In this document: positions 49,401 to 60,636 of the stretch, piece by piece
How the letters are laid out: the number at the start of each line of letters is the position of its first letter
Position numbering within the stretch: the stretch's first letter is position 1
Assembly: GCA_018242365.1 (NCBI GenBank)
Contig: JAFECB010000011.1
Span: 62,001 to 126,000 of the forward strand
Origin: Pseudomonadota bacterium
Lineage (GTDB): Bacteria > Pseudomonadota > Gammaproteobacteria > Xanthomonadales > Xanthomonadaceae
Direction: 5' to 3'
Length of the DNA: 64,000 nucleotides
Notes under the pieces: generated by a model
What the model saw: the letters and a program-made list of their open reading frames with translations, nothing else
Told to the model about the DNA's origin: nothing
The model's database searches: none
Program-made: the position numbers and the translations under genes

Positions 49401-51392
49401 CGGTCGCGGCTGGCCATTGCTGGCAAAGCGCATCAACTCGAAACCCGCGCGGGTATTGGCGCCGGCACCATCGGCATCGTCGAACAGCGGGCGCACGCCG
49501 ACCAGCGCGTCTGCCGGCCACAGCGTGCGCACCACGCTGCGATTGATGGTGCGTCCGCCCGATTCATACAGACTGCCGGCGAGCACGACCTTCACCGGCG
49601 TGTTGCCCTTCACTTCCTCGGGCAGCGCGACGTCTTCACGCAGTTCGCCACGCGCATCGAGCTTGGTGTCGATGGCATCGCTGGGATCCTTCGGCAGCGC
49701 CACGGTGGGATCGCCGAAGAACCAGCCACGTCCCTGGGTCGAGCCGGGTCGATCCAGCGGATGCTGGTCCACCGCCACCGCCAGCTTGGCGGTGAAGCGG
49801 TTGCCGTCGGCGGGCGCACCGTAGAGATAGGCGCCCTTGGCAACCAATTGAAGCGGCTGGCCCGGGCGCAGCAAGGGCGCAGTGGCGTCGAGGTCGAGCT
49901 TCATCCTTTCCGGCAGGAATTCCTCGATACGCAGCTGCATGCCCTGCACCGCATCCTTGCTGGCAGGATCGGTACGGAACTCGACCTGCCAACGCCCGGT
50001 CGGGGCCTCGGCCGGGATCGCACGCTCGAAGCGGAAGTAACCACCGGCCTGCGGATCGATTCGCGATTCAACGAAGGTCTTGCCGTCTGGTTGCTTCAGG
50101 CGCACATACAGCGACTGCGGCTTGCCGCCCTTGCCAGCCACCGGGCGTCCGTCGAAATCGCGCAACAGCGCAGAGACACGCACGGTTTCGCCGGGGCGAT
50201 ACAGGTCGCGACCGGACCACGCGAATACATCGAACCAGGCCTGCGCGCGTCCGGCGACCGCAAATTCGGACAGGTCCAGCGCCGGCTGATTGAAGCCGAG
50301 GATCGACATGTCCTTGCCGCGCCTGGCGACGATGACGTGGCCCGCATCCAGGGTGTAATTCAGAAGTGCATTGCCGTTGCCGTCGGTGCTGCCCTTGAAG
50401 ATCGGCTCGCCTCGGTCATTGAGAATCCTCAGCTCGACCCCGGTGATCCCCGAACCATCGTTGAGCGATGCGGTGTGAACGAACAGCTTGTCCTTGTAGG
50501 CGCGCACATGCAGGCCGATGTCGCTCACGGTGAAATAGGCGACGTCGTATTCGCCCCGGAACGTGCCGGTCCGCTTCATCACCGCGAAATACAGGCCGGG
50601 TTGCTGCAACTCGGTGATGTCCTGCACCGGCAAATAGGTCAATGAGCGTTCGTTGGGCTTGCCACCGAGCACGAAGCGGTTGACGTAGACCGGATCGGCC
50701 ATCTGGTTGATCGGTATCCGGCTGTCCTTGTCGTCGGCGTCGTAGCCGGTCGGATCCAGATCCCAACTGTCGAAATGGCCTCCGCGCCGATAGGTGGCGA
50801 GGAAGCGCGGCAAGGCGGATTCGCGGACGCGCAGGAATTCGACATCGACTTCATCGACGTTCACCGAGACCACCGGCAGCCCGCGTGATTCGCGGGCCGG
50901 CAACACGCTGCCCTGCGAGGCAAACCCGACCGCAGGCGCCAGTTGCCCGGTATAGACCTTCAGCTCCTGATCCTTGCCGAGGGTGGCACCGTCGGCCGCG
51001 GCCAAGGTACCCGAGATCCGCACCGTATAGGTCTTGTTGGCCTCGGCATAGGGAAAGCGCAGTTTCTTGCCGTCGTCGCTGAGCACCCAGCTGCTGCTGT
51101 CGTCGTCACTGCCCTTGGCGTCGATGGTCAGCAGCTGGTCGAAGTTCTGGGTGCCAACCAGCGGGCGAGTGAATTCGAGGGTGACGGCGAGGCCATCCGG
51201 ACGCTGTTCGGGATAGGCACGGGCGACCACGAAGCCGGTGAGTGCCGCGCGCTGCGCGACGATGGCTTCACCGCCCGCCGTCGGCAATTGGCCGCTGGTG
51301 TTGCGCTTGCAGGCGGGGAGCCCGACGACGAGCAGCAGAACCGCCAACAGCATCGCTGCAACGCGCAGCGTCCCCATCCCTACACGCTTCAT
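46428..51392 (-). CDS. yfaS: Bacterial alpha-2-macroglobulin lipoprotein
   Basis: A 1654-residue periplasmic lipoprotein (lipobox VGLPACK, Cys28). It is thought to trap proteases entering the periplasm and to work with PBP1C in cell-wall repair. The thioester motif is present as YPYGCAEQTTSKGY with Cys1179 and the cross-linking Gln. Repeated macroglobulin-like domains (DLYRPGETVRVSALLRDF is typical) fill the first 1000 residues. Length equals that of the E. coli protein. The reverse strand is open over 4 kb, which is a codon-bias shadow and not a gene. Confidence 0.95.
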   Translation of the reverse strand: MKRVGMGTLRVAAMLLAVLLLVVGLPACKRNTSGQLPTAGGEAIVAQRAALTGFVVARAYPEQRPDGLAVTLEFTRPLVGTQNFDQLLTIDAKGSDDDSSSWVLSDDGKKLRFPYAEANKTYTVRISGTLAAADGATLGKDQELKVYTGQLAPAVGFASQGSVLPARESRGLPVVSVNVDEVDVEFLRVRESALPRFLATYRRGGHFDSWDLDPTGYDADDKDSRIPINQMADPVYVNRFVLGGKPNERSLTYLPVQDITELQQPGLYFAVMKRTGTFRGEYDVAYFTVSDIGLHVRAYKDKLFVHTASLNDGSGITGVELRILNDRGEPIFKGSTDGNGNALLNYTLDAGHVIVARRGKDMSILGFNQPALDLSEFAVAGRAQAWFDVFAWSGRDLYRPGETVRVSALLRDFDGRPVAGKGGKPQSLYVRLKQPDGKTFVESRIDPQAGGYFRFERAIPAEAPTGRWQVEFRTDPASKDAVQGMQLRIEEFLPERMKLDLDATAPLLRPGQPLQLVAKGAYLYGAPADGNRFTAKLAVAVDQHPLDRPGSTQGRGWFFGDPTVALPKDPSDAIDTKLDARGELREDVALPEEVKGNTPVKVVLAGSLYESGGRTINRSVVRTLWPADALVGVRPLFDDADGAGANTRAGFELMRFASNGQPRPVKGLKVTLVRERRQYHWTHNDDGGWNYDFTRRFENVETRTMDAGATATRFDFPVEWGDYRVDVYDPETRLTMRYPFQAGWGWDDENRGLDARPDKIKLALDRTAYHAGDTLKLTLTPPHSGQGLVMVETDHMLFVRSLEVKAGTVVEIPVTQDWERHDVYITALVFRGGSAASKITPSRAVGEVFVPMDRSNRRVAVALTAKPQVRPGEPLQVAISAPQLAGKRAWATLSAVDVGILNITRYPVPDANAHFFAQRRLGVDAYDIYGRVIESYEGGTARIRFGGDMALAALPQARRPTSRVQTVDLFSGPVQLDARGVARVNLQAPDFNGTLRVSALVYSDNQYGNRDSEVLVRAPIVAEASMPRVMAPGDRGTVTLDVSNYTGKAGSFNVMIDGIGPARIEGGSRSLNLAPQAKSTLSFPLSAQEGFGTAKVRVRVEGNGFKVDRSYDLPVRPAWPSVMRSRTLALRAGDAVSLDGGIADGLLPGSVRARMQVSALPPIPFGSALKGALDYPYGCAEQTTSKGYAALELDAATARGFGVSGLDAVQRRARMDGAFGRLSAMQVSNGHFSMWGGNDDDVDPLITPYVAEFLLDARDAGFAIPDAVLQKSLQRLSEDLLTDSVQFYGRDDREYLKFAYKAYAGYVLARVNRAPLGTLRGLYDNDRGKTMRGLPLVHLGLALSMQGDRVRGDRAIAEGFAFKPTHTGWVGDYGSPLRDMALMIALTHERGYPKAAYDARVIDLGRELDARRSTPWFWLSTQEQIALARLGKALLANQTREVSGTLTSGGKPEVIAAARSFARDFDYATLASGLRFLPQGQPPFFASLDVAGVPRSAPAPDASNIKVERALFTTDGKPWTPRPLKEGETLIVRVSITSNETTRNALLTDLLPAGLEIENMNLGGDEQWSGVSIDGIDLDSRAGSADISHEEFREDRYVAALKLDAGSTSHVFYLVRAVTPGVYTVPPPLVEDMYRPQLRGVGRALPASITVVEP

Positions 51393-51680
51393 CGCGGCCC
51401 CATCCTGTGTTGGCTCTTCGCGAGTATAGGACGCGAAAAGTCACTGCAACCGGACGCGACGACGAGTCCCCCGTCAATGGGGGATCAGCAAGCAGACAGG
51501 TTTGATTCGCGCGATGGCGATATTGCCGTCGCAGGCATTACGTCAGCCGTGGATCAAACGATGTTGTGGCCGAAGCAGTAGCCCGGTTCGGCCGATTCGA
51601 CCTGATGGCTGCACCGACCAAGCCATCATCCCGGCTTTCGCCGGGATGACACGCAGAAACGTCCAAGCCCCGTCTTGAAC
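51393..51680. other. Intergenic region downstream of gyrA with a REP-like hairpin
   Basis: This 288-nt region separates gyrA from yfaS on the minus strand. A perfect 10-bp stem TCATCCCGGC/GCCGGGATGA with TTTC loop (51626-51649) is a common proteobacterial REP-type hairpin and may end gyrA transcription. An additional CCCCC-GTCAAT-GGGGG stem lies near 51470. I see no gene; the yfaS promoter must lie in the part near 51393. Confidence 0.6.
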
Positions 51681-54251
51681 CTATGGCGTCACACTGACAT
51701 CGGCGCTACCAGCTTCGTCCTCGTCCAGCGAGGCATCCAGCCGTTCAACCGCTTGCAGTTTCTCGCCCTCGCCCAGCCGCATCAGGGTCACGCCCTGGGT
51801 ATTGCGGCCCACTTGCGAAATCGCGGAGGCGGGCGTGCGCACCAGGGTGCCGCCATCGGAGATGAGCAGGACATCGTGATGGTCGGACAGCTGGATCGCG
51901 CCGACCAGCGCGCCGTTGCGCTCGCTGGTCTTCATCGCGATCACGCCCTGGGTGCCGCGGCCCTTGCGCGGGAACTCGTCGAGCACGGTGCGCTTGCCGT
52001 AGCCGTTCTCGCTGGCGGTCAGGATGTCGCCCTCGCCCTCGAGCACGATCAGGCTGACCACGCTTTCGCCGTCGGCCAGCTTCATCCCGCGCACGCCGGT
52101 GGCAGTGCGACCCATCGGCCGCACGGTCTCGCCGGCAAAGCGCACGGCCTTGCCATTGCTGGCGAACAGCATGATGTCGCGGGTGCCGTCCGACAGCTCG
52201 GCATTGACCAGGGCATCGCCTTCGGCGAGGTTGATCGCGATCTTGCCGCGCTGCAGCTGGTAGGCATATTCGGTCAGCGGGGTCTTCTTCACCGTACCGT
52301 TTTTGGTGGCGAAGAACACGAACTTGCCTTCCTCGTATTCGCGCACCGGCTGCACCGCCTGCACCTTCTCGCCGGCTTCCAGCGGGATCCAGTTGACGAT
52401 CGGCCGGCCCAGCGCATTCGGCCCGGCTTCCGGGATCTGGTGCACCGGCAGCCAGAACACCCGCCCGCTGCTGGTGAAGGTCAGCAGGGTGTCGTGGGTA
52501 TTGACCAGCCAGAGTTGCTCGATGAAATCCTCATCACGCGTCGCCGCCGCATTGCGGCCGCGGCCGCCACGGCGCTGGGCGCGATAGCTGGTGGCCGGCT
52601 GGCGCTTGACGTAACCCGCGTGCGAGAGGGTCACCACCACGTCTTCCGGCGCGATCAGGTCGAGGATGTCGAGGTCTTCCTCCGAGGCACGGATCTCGCT
52701 GCGGCGTTCATCGCCAAACTCCGCCTTGAGCGCACGCAGTTCGGTACGGATGACTTCCAGCAGCACCTCGGCATCCTCGAGGATGCGGATCAGACCGGCG
52801 ATCTCCTCCAGCAACTGGCGGTATTCGTCGGTCAGCTTGTCCTGCTCCAGCCCGGTCAGGCGATGCAGGCGCATTTCGAGGATTTGCTGGGCCTGGGTGT
52901 CGGTGAGTTGGTAACCACCCTCGACCAGGCCAACTCCCTCCGGCAATCCCTCCGGACGGCTTGCCTCCGCGCCGGCAGCAGCCAGCAGACTGCCGACCAG
53001 GCCCGGCGGCCAGGTGCGCGCCAGCATGCGCTCCTTGGCGACCTGCGGGTTTTCCGAAGTCTTGATCAGCTCGATCATCGCGTCGATGTTGGCCAGCGCG
53101 ACGGTCAGGCCTTCCAGCACATGGGCGCGGGCACGCGCCTTGCGCAATTCGAAGATAGTGCGGCGGGTGACCACTTCGCGGCGGTGGCGCACGAAGGCTT
53201 CGAGGAACTGTTTCAGGTTCAGCAACTTCGGGCGGCCATCGACCAGCGCCACCATGTTGATCCCGAACACCGACTCCATCTGGGTCTGCTGGTAGAGGTT
53301 GTTGAGCACCACCTCCGCCGACTCGCCACGCTTGATCTCGATGTAGATCCGCATGCCGTCCTTGTCGGACTCATCGCGGCGCTCGCCGATGCCCTCGATC
53401 TTCTTGTCCTTGACCAGCTCGGCGATCTTCTCGATCAACCGCGCCTTGTTCACCTGATAGGGGATTTCGGTGACGATGATGGCTTCGCGGCCGTTGTCGG
53501 CCACTTCAATCTCGGTCCTGGCGCGCATCCGCACCCGGCCACGGCCGGTGCGATAGGCCAACTGGATGCCGGCGGTGCCATTGATGATGCCGCCGGTGGG
53601 GAAATCCGGGCCCGGGATGTAGGCCATCAGGCTGTCGATGTCGATCTGCGGATCGTCGATCAGCGCCAGCAGTGCATCCACCACCTCGCCGAGGTTGTGC
53701 GGCGGGATATTGGTGGCCATGCCGACGGCAATACCGGCCGAACCATTGACCAGCAGGTTCGGCACCCGGGTCGGCATGACCGTGGGCTCGAGCTCCTTCT
53801 CGTCGTAATTGGGCTGGAAATCGACCGTTTCCTTGTCGATGTCGGCCATCAGCTCGTGGGTGAGCTTGGACATCCGCGCTTCGGTGTAACGCATCGCCGC
53901 GGCGTTGTCACCGTCGATCGAACCGAAGTTGCCCTGCCCGTCCACCAGCAGGTAGCGCAGCGAGAACGGCTGCGCCATGCGCACCAGAGTGTCGTACACC
54001 GACTGGTCGCCGTGCGGATGGTATTTACCGATCACGTCACCGACGATGCGCGCGGATTTGTAATAGGGCTTGTTGCTGTGCGCGCCCAGCTCGTTCATCG
54101 CGAACAGCACGCGCCGATGCACCGGCTTGAGACCGTCACGGACATCGGGGAGTGCACGGCCGACGATCACGCTCATCGCGTAATCGAGGTAGCTGCGGCG
54201 CATCTCGTCTTCGAGCTTGACCGGGATGATTTCCTGCGCGAGATCGCCCAT
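51681..54251 (-). CDS. gyrA: DNA gyrase subunit A
   Basis: An 856-residue type II topoisomerase subunit that, with GyrB, introduces negative supercoils. The catalytic Tyr122 is in [11 protein letters not shown] and the quinolone-determining region reads [20 protein letters not shown], with Gln at position 83 and Asp at 87. The GyrA box QRRGGRG opens the beta-pinwheel C-terminal domain near residue 560. It ends in an acidic tail typical of GyrA. Upstream lies mtnA, a conserved arrangement in relatives. Confidence 0.97.
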   Translation of the reverse strand: MGDLAQEIIPVKLEDEMRRSYLDYAMSVIVGRALPDVRDGLKPVHRRVLFAMNELGAHSNKPYYKSARIVGDVIGKYHPHGDQSVYDTLVRMAQPFSLRYLLVDGQGNFGSIDGDNAAAMRYTEARMSKLTHELMADIDKETVDFQPNYDEKELEPTVMPTRVPNLLVNGSAGIAVGMATNIPPHNLGEVVDALLALIDDPQIDIDSLMAYIPGPDFPTGGIINGTAGIQLAYRTGRGRVRMRARTEIEVADNGREAIIVTEIPYQVNKARLIEKIAELVKDKKIEGIGERRDESDKDGMRIYIEIKRGESAEVVLNNLYQQTQMESVFGINMVALVDGRPKLLNLKQFLEAFVRHRREVVTRRTIFELRKARARAHVLEGLTVALANIDAMIELIKTSENPQVAKERMLARTWPPGLVGSLLAAAGAEASRPEGLPEGVGLVEGGYQLTDTQAQQILEMRLHRLTGLEQDKLTDEYRQLLEEIAGLIRILEDAEVLLEVIRTELRALKAEFGDERRSEIRASEEDLDILDLIAPEDVVVTLSHAGYVKRQPATSYRAQRRGGRGRNAAATRDEDFIEQLWLVNTHDTLLTFTSSGRVFWLPVHQIPEAGPNALGRPIVNWIPLEAGEKVQAVQPVREYEEGKFVFFATKNGTVKKTPLTEYAYQLQRGKIAINLAEGDALVNAELSDGTRDIMLFASNGKAVRFAGETVRPMGRTATGVRGMKLADGESVVSLIVLEGEGDILTASENGYGKRTVLDEFPRKGRGTQGVIAMKTSERNGALVGAIQLSDHHDVLLISDGGTLVRTPASAISQVGRNTQGVTLMRLGEGEKLQAVERLDASLDEDEAGSADVSVTP

Positions 54252-54346
54252 CGTGCGTCCGTTTTCCTGTTGCCGCCCAACACGCAGGCGGGGACTGCGA
54301 AAAGCAAGTCCGCATGCGGGTTACGCGGGGGTTCCTGAGTTGCGGA

Positions 54347-54352
54347 ATTGTA
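54347..54352 (-). promoter_or_regulatory. Candidate gyrA -10 element
   Basis: On the minus strand TACAAT lies about 95 nt upstream of the gyrA start, with a poor TGCTTT -35 16 nt further up. It sits inside a CGGAAT/ATTCCG inverted repeat. This suggests gyrA has its own promoter besides readthrough from mtnA. Confidence 0.35.
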
Positions 54353-54404
54353 CCATTCCGGGCCGTTCAAAGCACCCGGAAGGACGCCTGCGAGCCTTGC
54401 GCTT

Positions 54405-55466
54405 TCAGCCGCCGTGGAACTGGCGCATGCGATCCGCATCGGGGCGTTCGAGCACGCCCTGTTCGGTGACGATGGCGTCGATCAACCCGTGCGGCGTGAC
54501 GTCGAACACCGGGTTCCACGCGCGCACGCCTTCGGCCACCGTGCGCTCGCCACGGGCACTGAGCAGCTCGGCCGGATCGCGTTCCTCGATCTCGATCTGA
54601 TCGCCGTCGCTGGTCGCAATGTCGACCGTGGACGAGGGCGCCACCACCATGAACTTCACCCCATAGTGGCGCGCCACGATGGCGAGCTGGCAGGTGCCGA
54701 TCTTGTTGGCAACATCGCCATTGGCGCAGATCCGGTCCGCGCCGACCACCACCCACTGCACCGCCCCGCTGCGCAGCAGGTGCGCGGCCGCGGAATCGGC
54801 GATCAGGGTGGCATCAATGTCATCCTGCTGCAGCTCCCACACGGTCAGGCGTGCGCCCTGATTCCATGGCCGGGTTTCGGTGGCGAACACGCGCGTGATG
54901 CGGCCCTCGGCCACGCCGGCGCGGATCACGCCAAGCGCAGTGCCGAAGCCGGCCGTGGCCAGCGAGCCGGTATTGCAATGGGTCAGCACACCGCTGCCGG
55001 GGGCAATCAGTGCGGCACCCAGACTGCCCATGCGGCGATTGGCGGCGAGGTCTTCGGCTTCGATTGCCCCTGCTTCCCGTTCCAGCACCTGCTGCCAATC
55101 ACCACCTGCCGACGCCAGTACACGCCGCATCCGCGCCAAGGCCCAGGCCAGGTTGACGGCTGTCGGGCGCGATGCGTTCAGCCGTTGCAGGGCCGGTTCC
55201 AGCTGTTGCAGCGCCTCTGTGCCTGATGCTGCCTGCACGTCACGTGCGGCCAACACCACGCCCCAGGCCGCGGCGATCCCGATTGCCGGCGCACCACGCA
55301 CCACCAGATCATGGATGGCTCCGGCCACGGCATCGCTGCCGTTGAATGCGCGATATTCCTGCTTGAACGGCAACACGCGCTGATCAAGCAATTCCAGTGC
55401 CACGCCGGTCCAGCGCAGCGGGCGCACATGGTCGTAGCGGTCGTAATCGATGTTGGTCGCGGTCAT
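54405..55466 (-). CDS. mtnA: S-methyl-5-thioribose-1-phosphate isomerase
   Basis: A 353-residue enzyme of the methionine salvage pathway, turning methylthioribose-1-phosphate into methylthioribulose-1-phosphate. Substrate-binding [15 protein letters not shown] is near residue 58. The catalytic Cys in [15 protein letters not shown] near 165 and Asp in [16 protein letters not shown] near 248 are in place. Further mtn genes are not visible here. It precedes gyrA by 153 nt. Confidence 0.95.
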   Translation of the reverse strand: MTATNIDYDRYDHVRPLRWTGVALELLDQRVLPFKQEYRAFNGSDAVAGAIHDLVVRGAPAIGIAAAWGVVLAARDVQAASGTEALQQLEPALQRLNASRPTAVNLAWALARMRRVLASAGGDWQQVLEREAGAIEAEDLAANRRMGSLGAALIAPGSGVLTHCNTGSLATAGFGTALGVIRAGVAEGRITRVFATETRPWNQGARLTVWELQQDDIDATLIADSAAAHLLRSGAVQWVVVGADRICANGDVANKIGTCQLAIVARHYGVKFMVVAPSSTVDIATSDGDQIEIEERDPAELLSARGERTVAEGVRAWNPVFDVTPHGLIDAIVTEQGVLERPDADRMRQFHGG

Positions 55467-55539
55467 CGCACCATTTCAACACGAAGCGCCCGGCCATTGG
55501 AGACCGGGCGCTTCGACATACTTCGGTGCAGACTGGCGG

Positions 55540-56286
55540 TCAGTAGCTGCGGAACTCCGCGCGGCAGCCGTTCGAGACCCAGATGCCAACCCGGCCGTAG
55601 CCCCAGCTGCGACCCTGGATGCACGGCGCGTTCGACAATTGGCGGATCAGCTGGACACCGGAGCGCACATTGGCCGGGCATTCCTGGGTGCGCCCATTGT
55701 TCGATTCGCAGCGGAACACGCGTCCGCCATAGCCGGAATTGTCCCAGCCCGAACCGCCCCAATCGCCGCGGCCACTGGCGAAATCGCCGCGGCAGCCACG
55801 CGCCACCCAGATGCTGTTGCGGTCCGCACCCCAGCTGCTGCCCTCGATGCAGGGTGCATTGGAAATCTGCCGGATCAGCCTGGGCGTGCCACGGCCGTAC
55901 ACGGCGCAACGGTTGTAACGCCCGTCGTTCGATTCGCAGCGCACCACGTTGCGGTCGTCGCGATCGCCATAATCACCGCCATGTCCGCCGCCGTATCCAG
56001 ACACCCGGAAATCGGCGCGGCAGCCTTGTGCCACCCAGACACCTCCGCGTGTCTCGCCCCAGGATCGGCCCTCGATGCAGGGGGCATCGGAAATCTGGCG
56101 TTCGAGCCTGACCCGACCACCACCGGTCGCGCACTCTCGGCTGCGGCCATCGATCGACTCGCAGCGAACAATGCCGCCATTGCCCCGATAGCCATCGTAG
56201 TACTGCGCCGAGGCGGAAGCGGATGCGAACAGGCCGATCCCCGCGAGTGCGGCAATGGCGGAAAGCGAAGCGAGCGTGGTTTGCAT
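55540..56286 (-). CDS. Exported DUF3011 protein with three repeats
   Basis: A 248-residue secreted protein: signal peptide (LASLSAIAALAGIGLFASASASA), then three copies of a roughly 65-residue module. Each module has RCES-DGR, then 'LIRQISNAPCIEGRSWG' and 'IWVARGCRADF' with four conserved cysteines that could form disulfides. Gly/Tyr/Asp-rich spacers lie between copies. DUF3011 is frequent in Xanthomonadaceae, with no known role. The ATG at 56286 has a strong GGGAGGG ribosome-binding site. The module differences argue for an old duplication. Confidence 0.88.
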   Translation of the reverse strand: MQTTLASLSAIAALAGIGLFASASASAQYYDGYRGNGGIVRCESIDGRSRECATGGGRVRLERQISDAPCIEGRSWGETRGGVWVAQGCRADFRVSGYGGGHGGDYGDRDDRNVVRCESNDGRYNRCAVYGRGTPRLIRQISNAPCIEGSSWGADRNSIWVARGCRGDFASGRGDWGGSGWDNSGYGGRVFRCESNNGRTQECPANVRSGVQLIRQLSNAPCIQGRSWGYGRVGIWVSNGCRAEFRSY

Positions 56287-56453
56287 GAATCGACCCTCCC
56301 AAGTTGATCCGGATACGGGCCGTTTCGGGGCGACCCAAGCCTTGCCGGCGCATTCTGCCGACCTTCGCAGCAGGATTGCCGCTGCGACGGTTTCGTTGTG
56401 CCATCCCGATGCCGAAAAATCAAATCCCCGACCACCAGGCCTTTGGCGCCGAT

Positions 56454-59851
<3,398 letters not shown>

Positions 59852-59886
59852 TTACGGCCCACTCCTGAAGAAACGGGCCGATTGCA

Positions 59887-60609
59887 TCACCAGCGCGTCG
59901 GCTTGCCCAGCGGCGGTACCGCATGCTGGCGATCATAGCCACGCAATTCTTCGCGAATGTGCTGGATGCGTTGACGGCCCAGCGCATTGCGCTCCTGATC
60001 CAGCACCACGCCATCCAGCAGGCCGGCCATGCGCTGCGCCGCCGGCTCCATGGTTTCCCACGCATCCAGCGCCGCGACCGGTGCCGGCAAGGTCAGGAAG
60101 AAAGCCAGCGCCGGGGTTTCCAGTTCGGCCATCTGCGACAGGTCGAAGCTGCCGGGCTTGATGATGTTTGCCACGCTGAAAATCGGACCGGCATCCGGGC
60201 GACCATCGACAAGACGGTGGTAAACGCCCATGTAACCGTAGGTGAGACCAGCCTTCTCCGCTGCCACCATGATGTCCTGCCCGCGCAGCAGGTTGCCGGC
60301 CTTGGCCGCCACGTACAGCGCCACGATCTTGTCGTAATTTTCGTTGACGCGACGACCTGGCTCCTCTGCAGGTGCCTGATCCGGCAACGGCAATTCGGAC
60401 TGCTGGGCGGGGGCCTTGCCCCAACTGTCGGCCAATTGGTCGCCCAGCGAAGGCTCTTGCCGATCACCGGCATCACCGCCATTGCGGCGTGCCTCGCGAA
60501 GGTCGCGCGCGCCCTTGTGGCCGCGGCCGAAATAGATGATCGCACCCAGCAACACCGCCATCGCCACCGCGATGCCGACGCGCAACAGGAACAGTTCGGA
60601 CTCAGACAT
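59887..60609 (-). CDS. zipA: Cell division protein ZipA
   Basis: A 240-residue FtsZ-anchoring protein. The single N-terminal membrane helix (LLRVGIAVAMAVLLGAIIYFG) is followed by a charged, flexible linker (about residues 28-85) and the FtsZ-binding domain (DKIVALYVAAKAGNLLRGQD and onward). The ATG at 60609 was taken; a frame extension of three codons is possible. The linker is short compared with E. coli. It fits the conserved smc-zipA-ligA order. Confidence 0.92.
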   Translation of the reverse strand: MSESELFLLRVGIAVAMAVLLGAIIYFGRGHKGARDLREARRNGGDAGDRQEPSLGDQLADSWGKAPAQQSELPLPDQAPAEEPGRRVNENYDKIVALYVAAKAGNLLRGQDIMVAAEKAGLTYGYMGVYHRLVDGRPDAGPIFSVANIIKPGSFDLSQMAELETPALAFFLTLPAPVAALDAWETMEPAAQRMAGLLDGVVLDQERNALGRQRIQHIREELRGYDRQHAVPPLGKPTRW

Positions 60610-60636
60610 CCTTCCCAATCCTCCTCGAATACGTGC

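Noticed and set aside
46563..50645. A 1360-residue open frame antisense to yfaS
   Set aside because: Its composition (His/Gln/Arg/Ala-rich with no domain pattern) is the reverse-strand shadow expected from GC-rich codon use; the forward yfaS reading has clear family motifs.
51675..54338. An 887-residue open frame antisense to gyrA
   Set aside because: Same shadow effect; gyrA on the minus strand is certain from its catalytic Tyr and QRDR.
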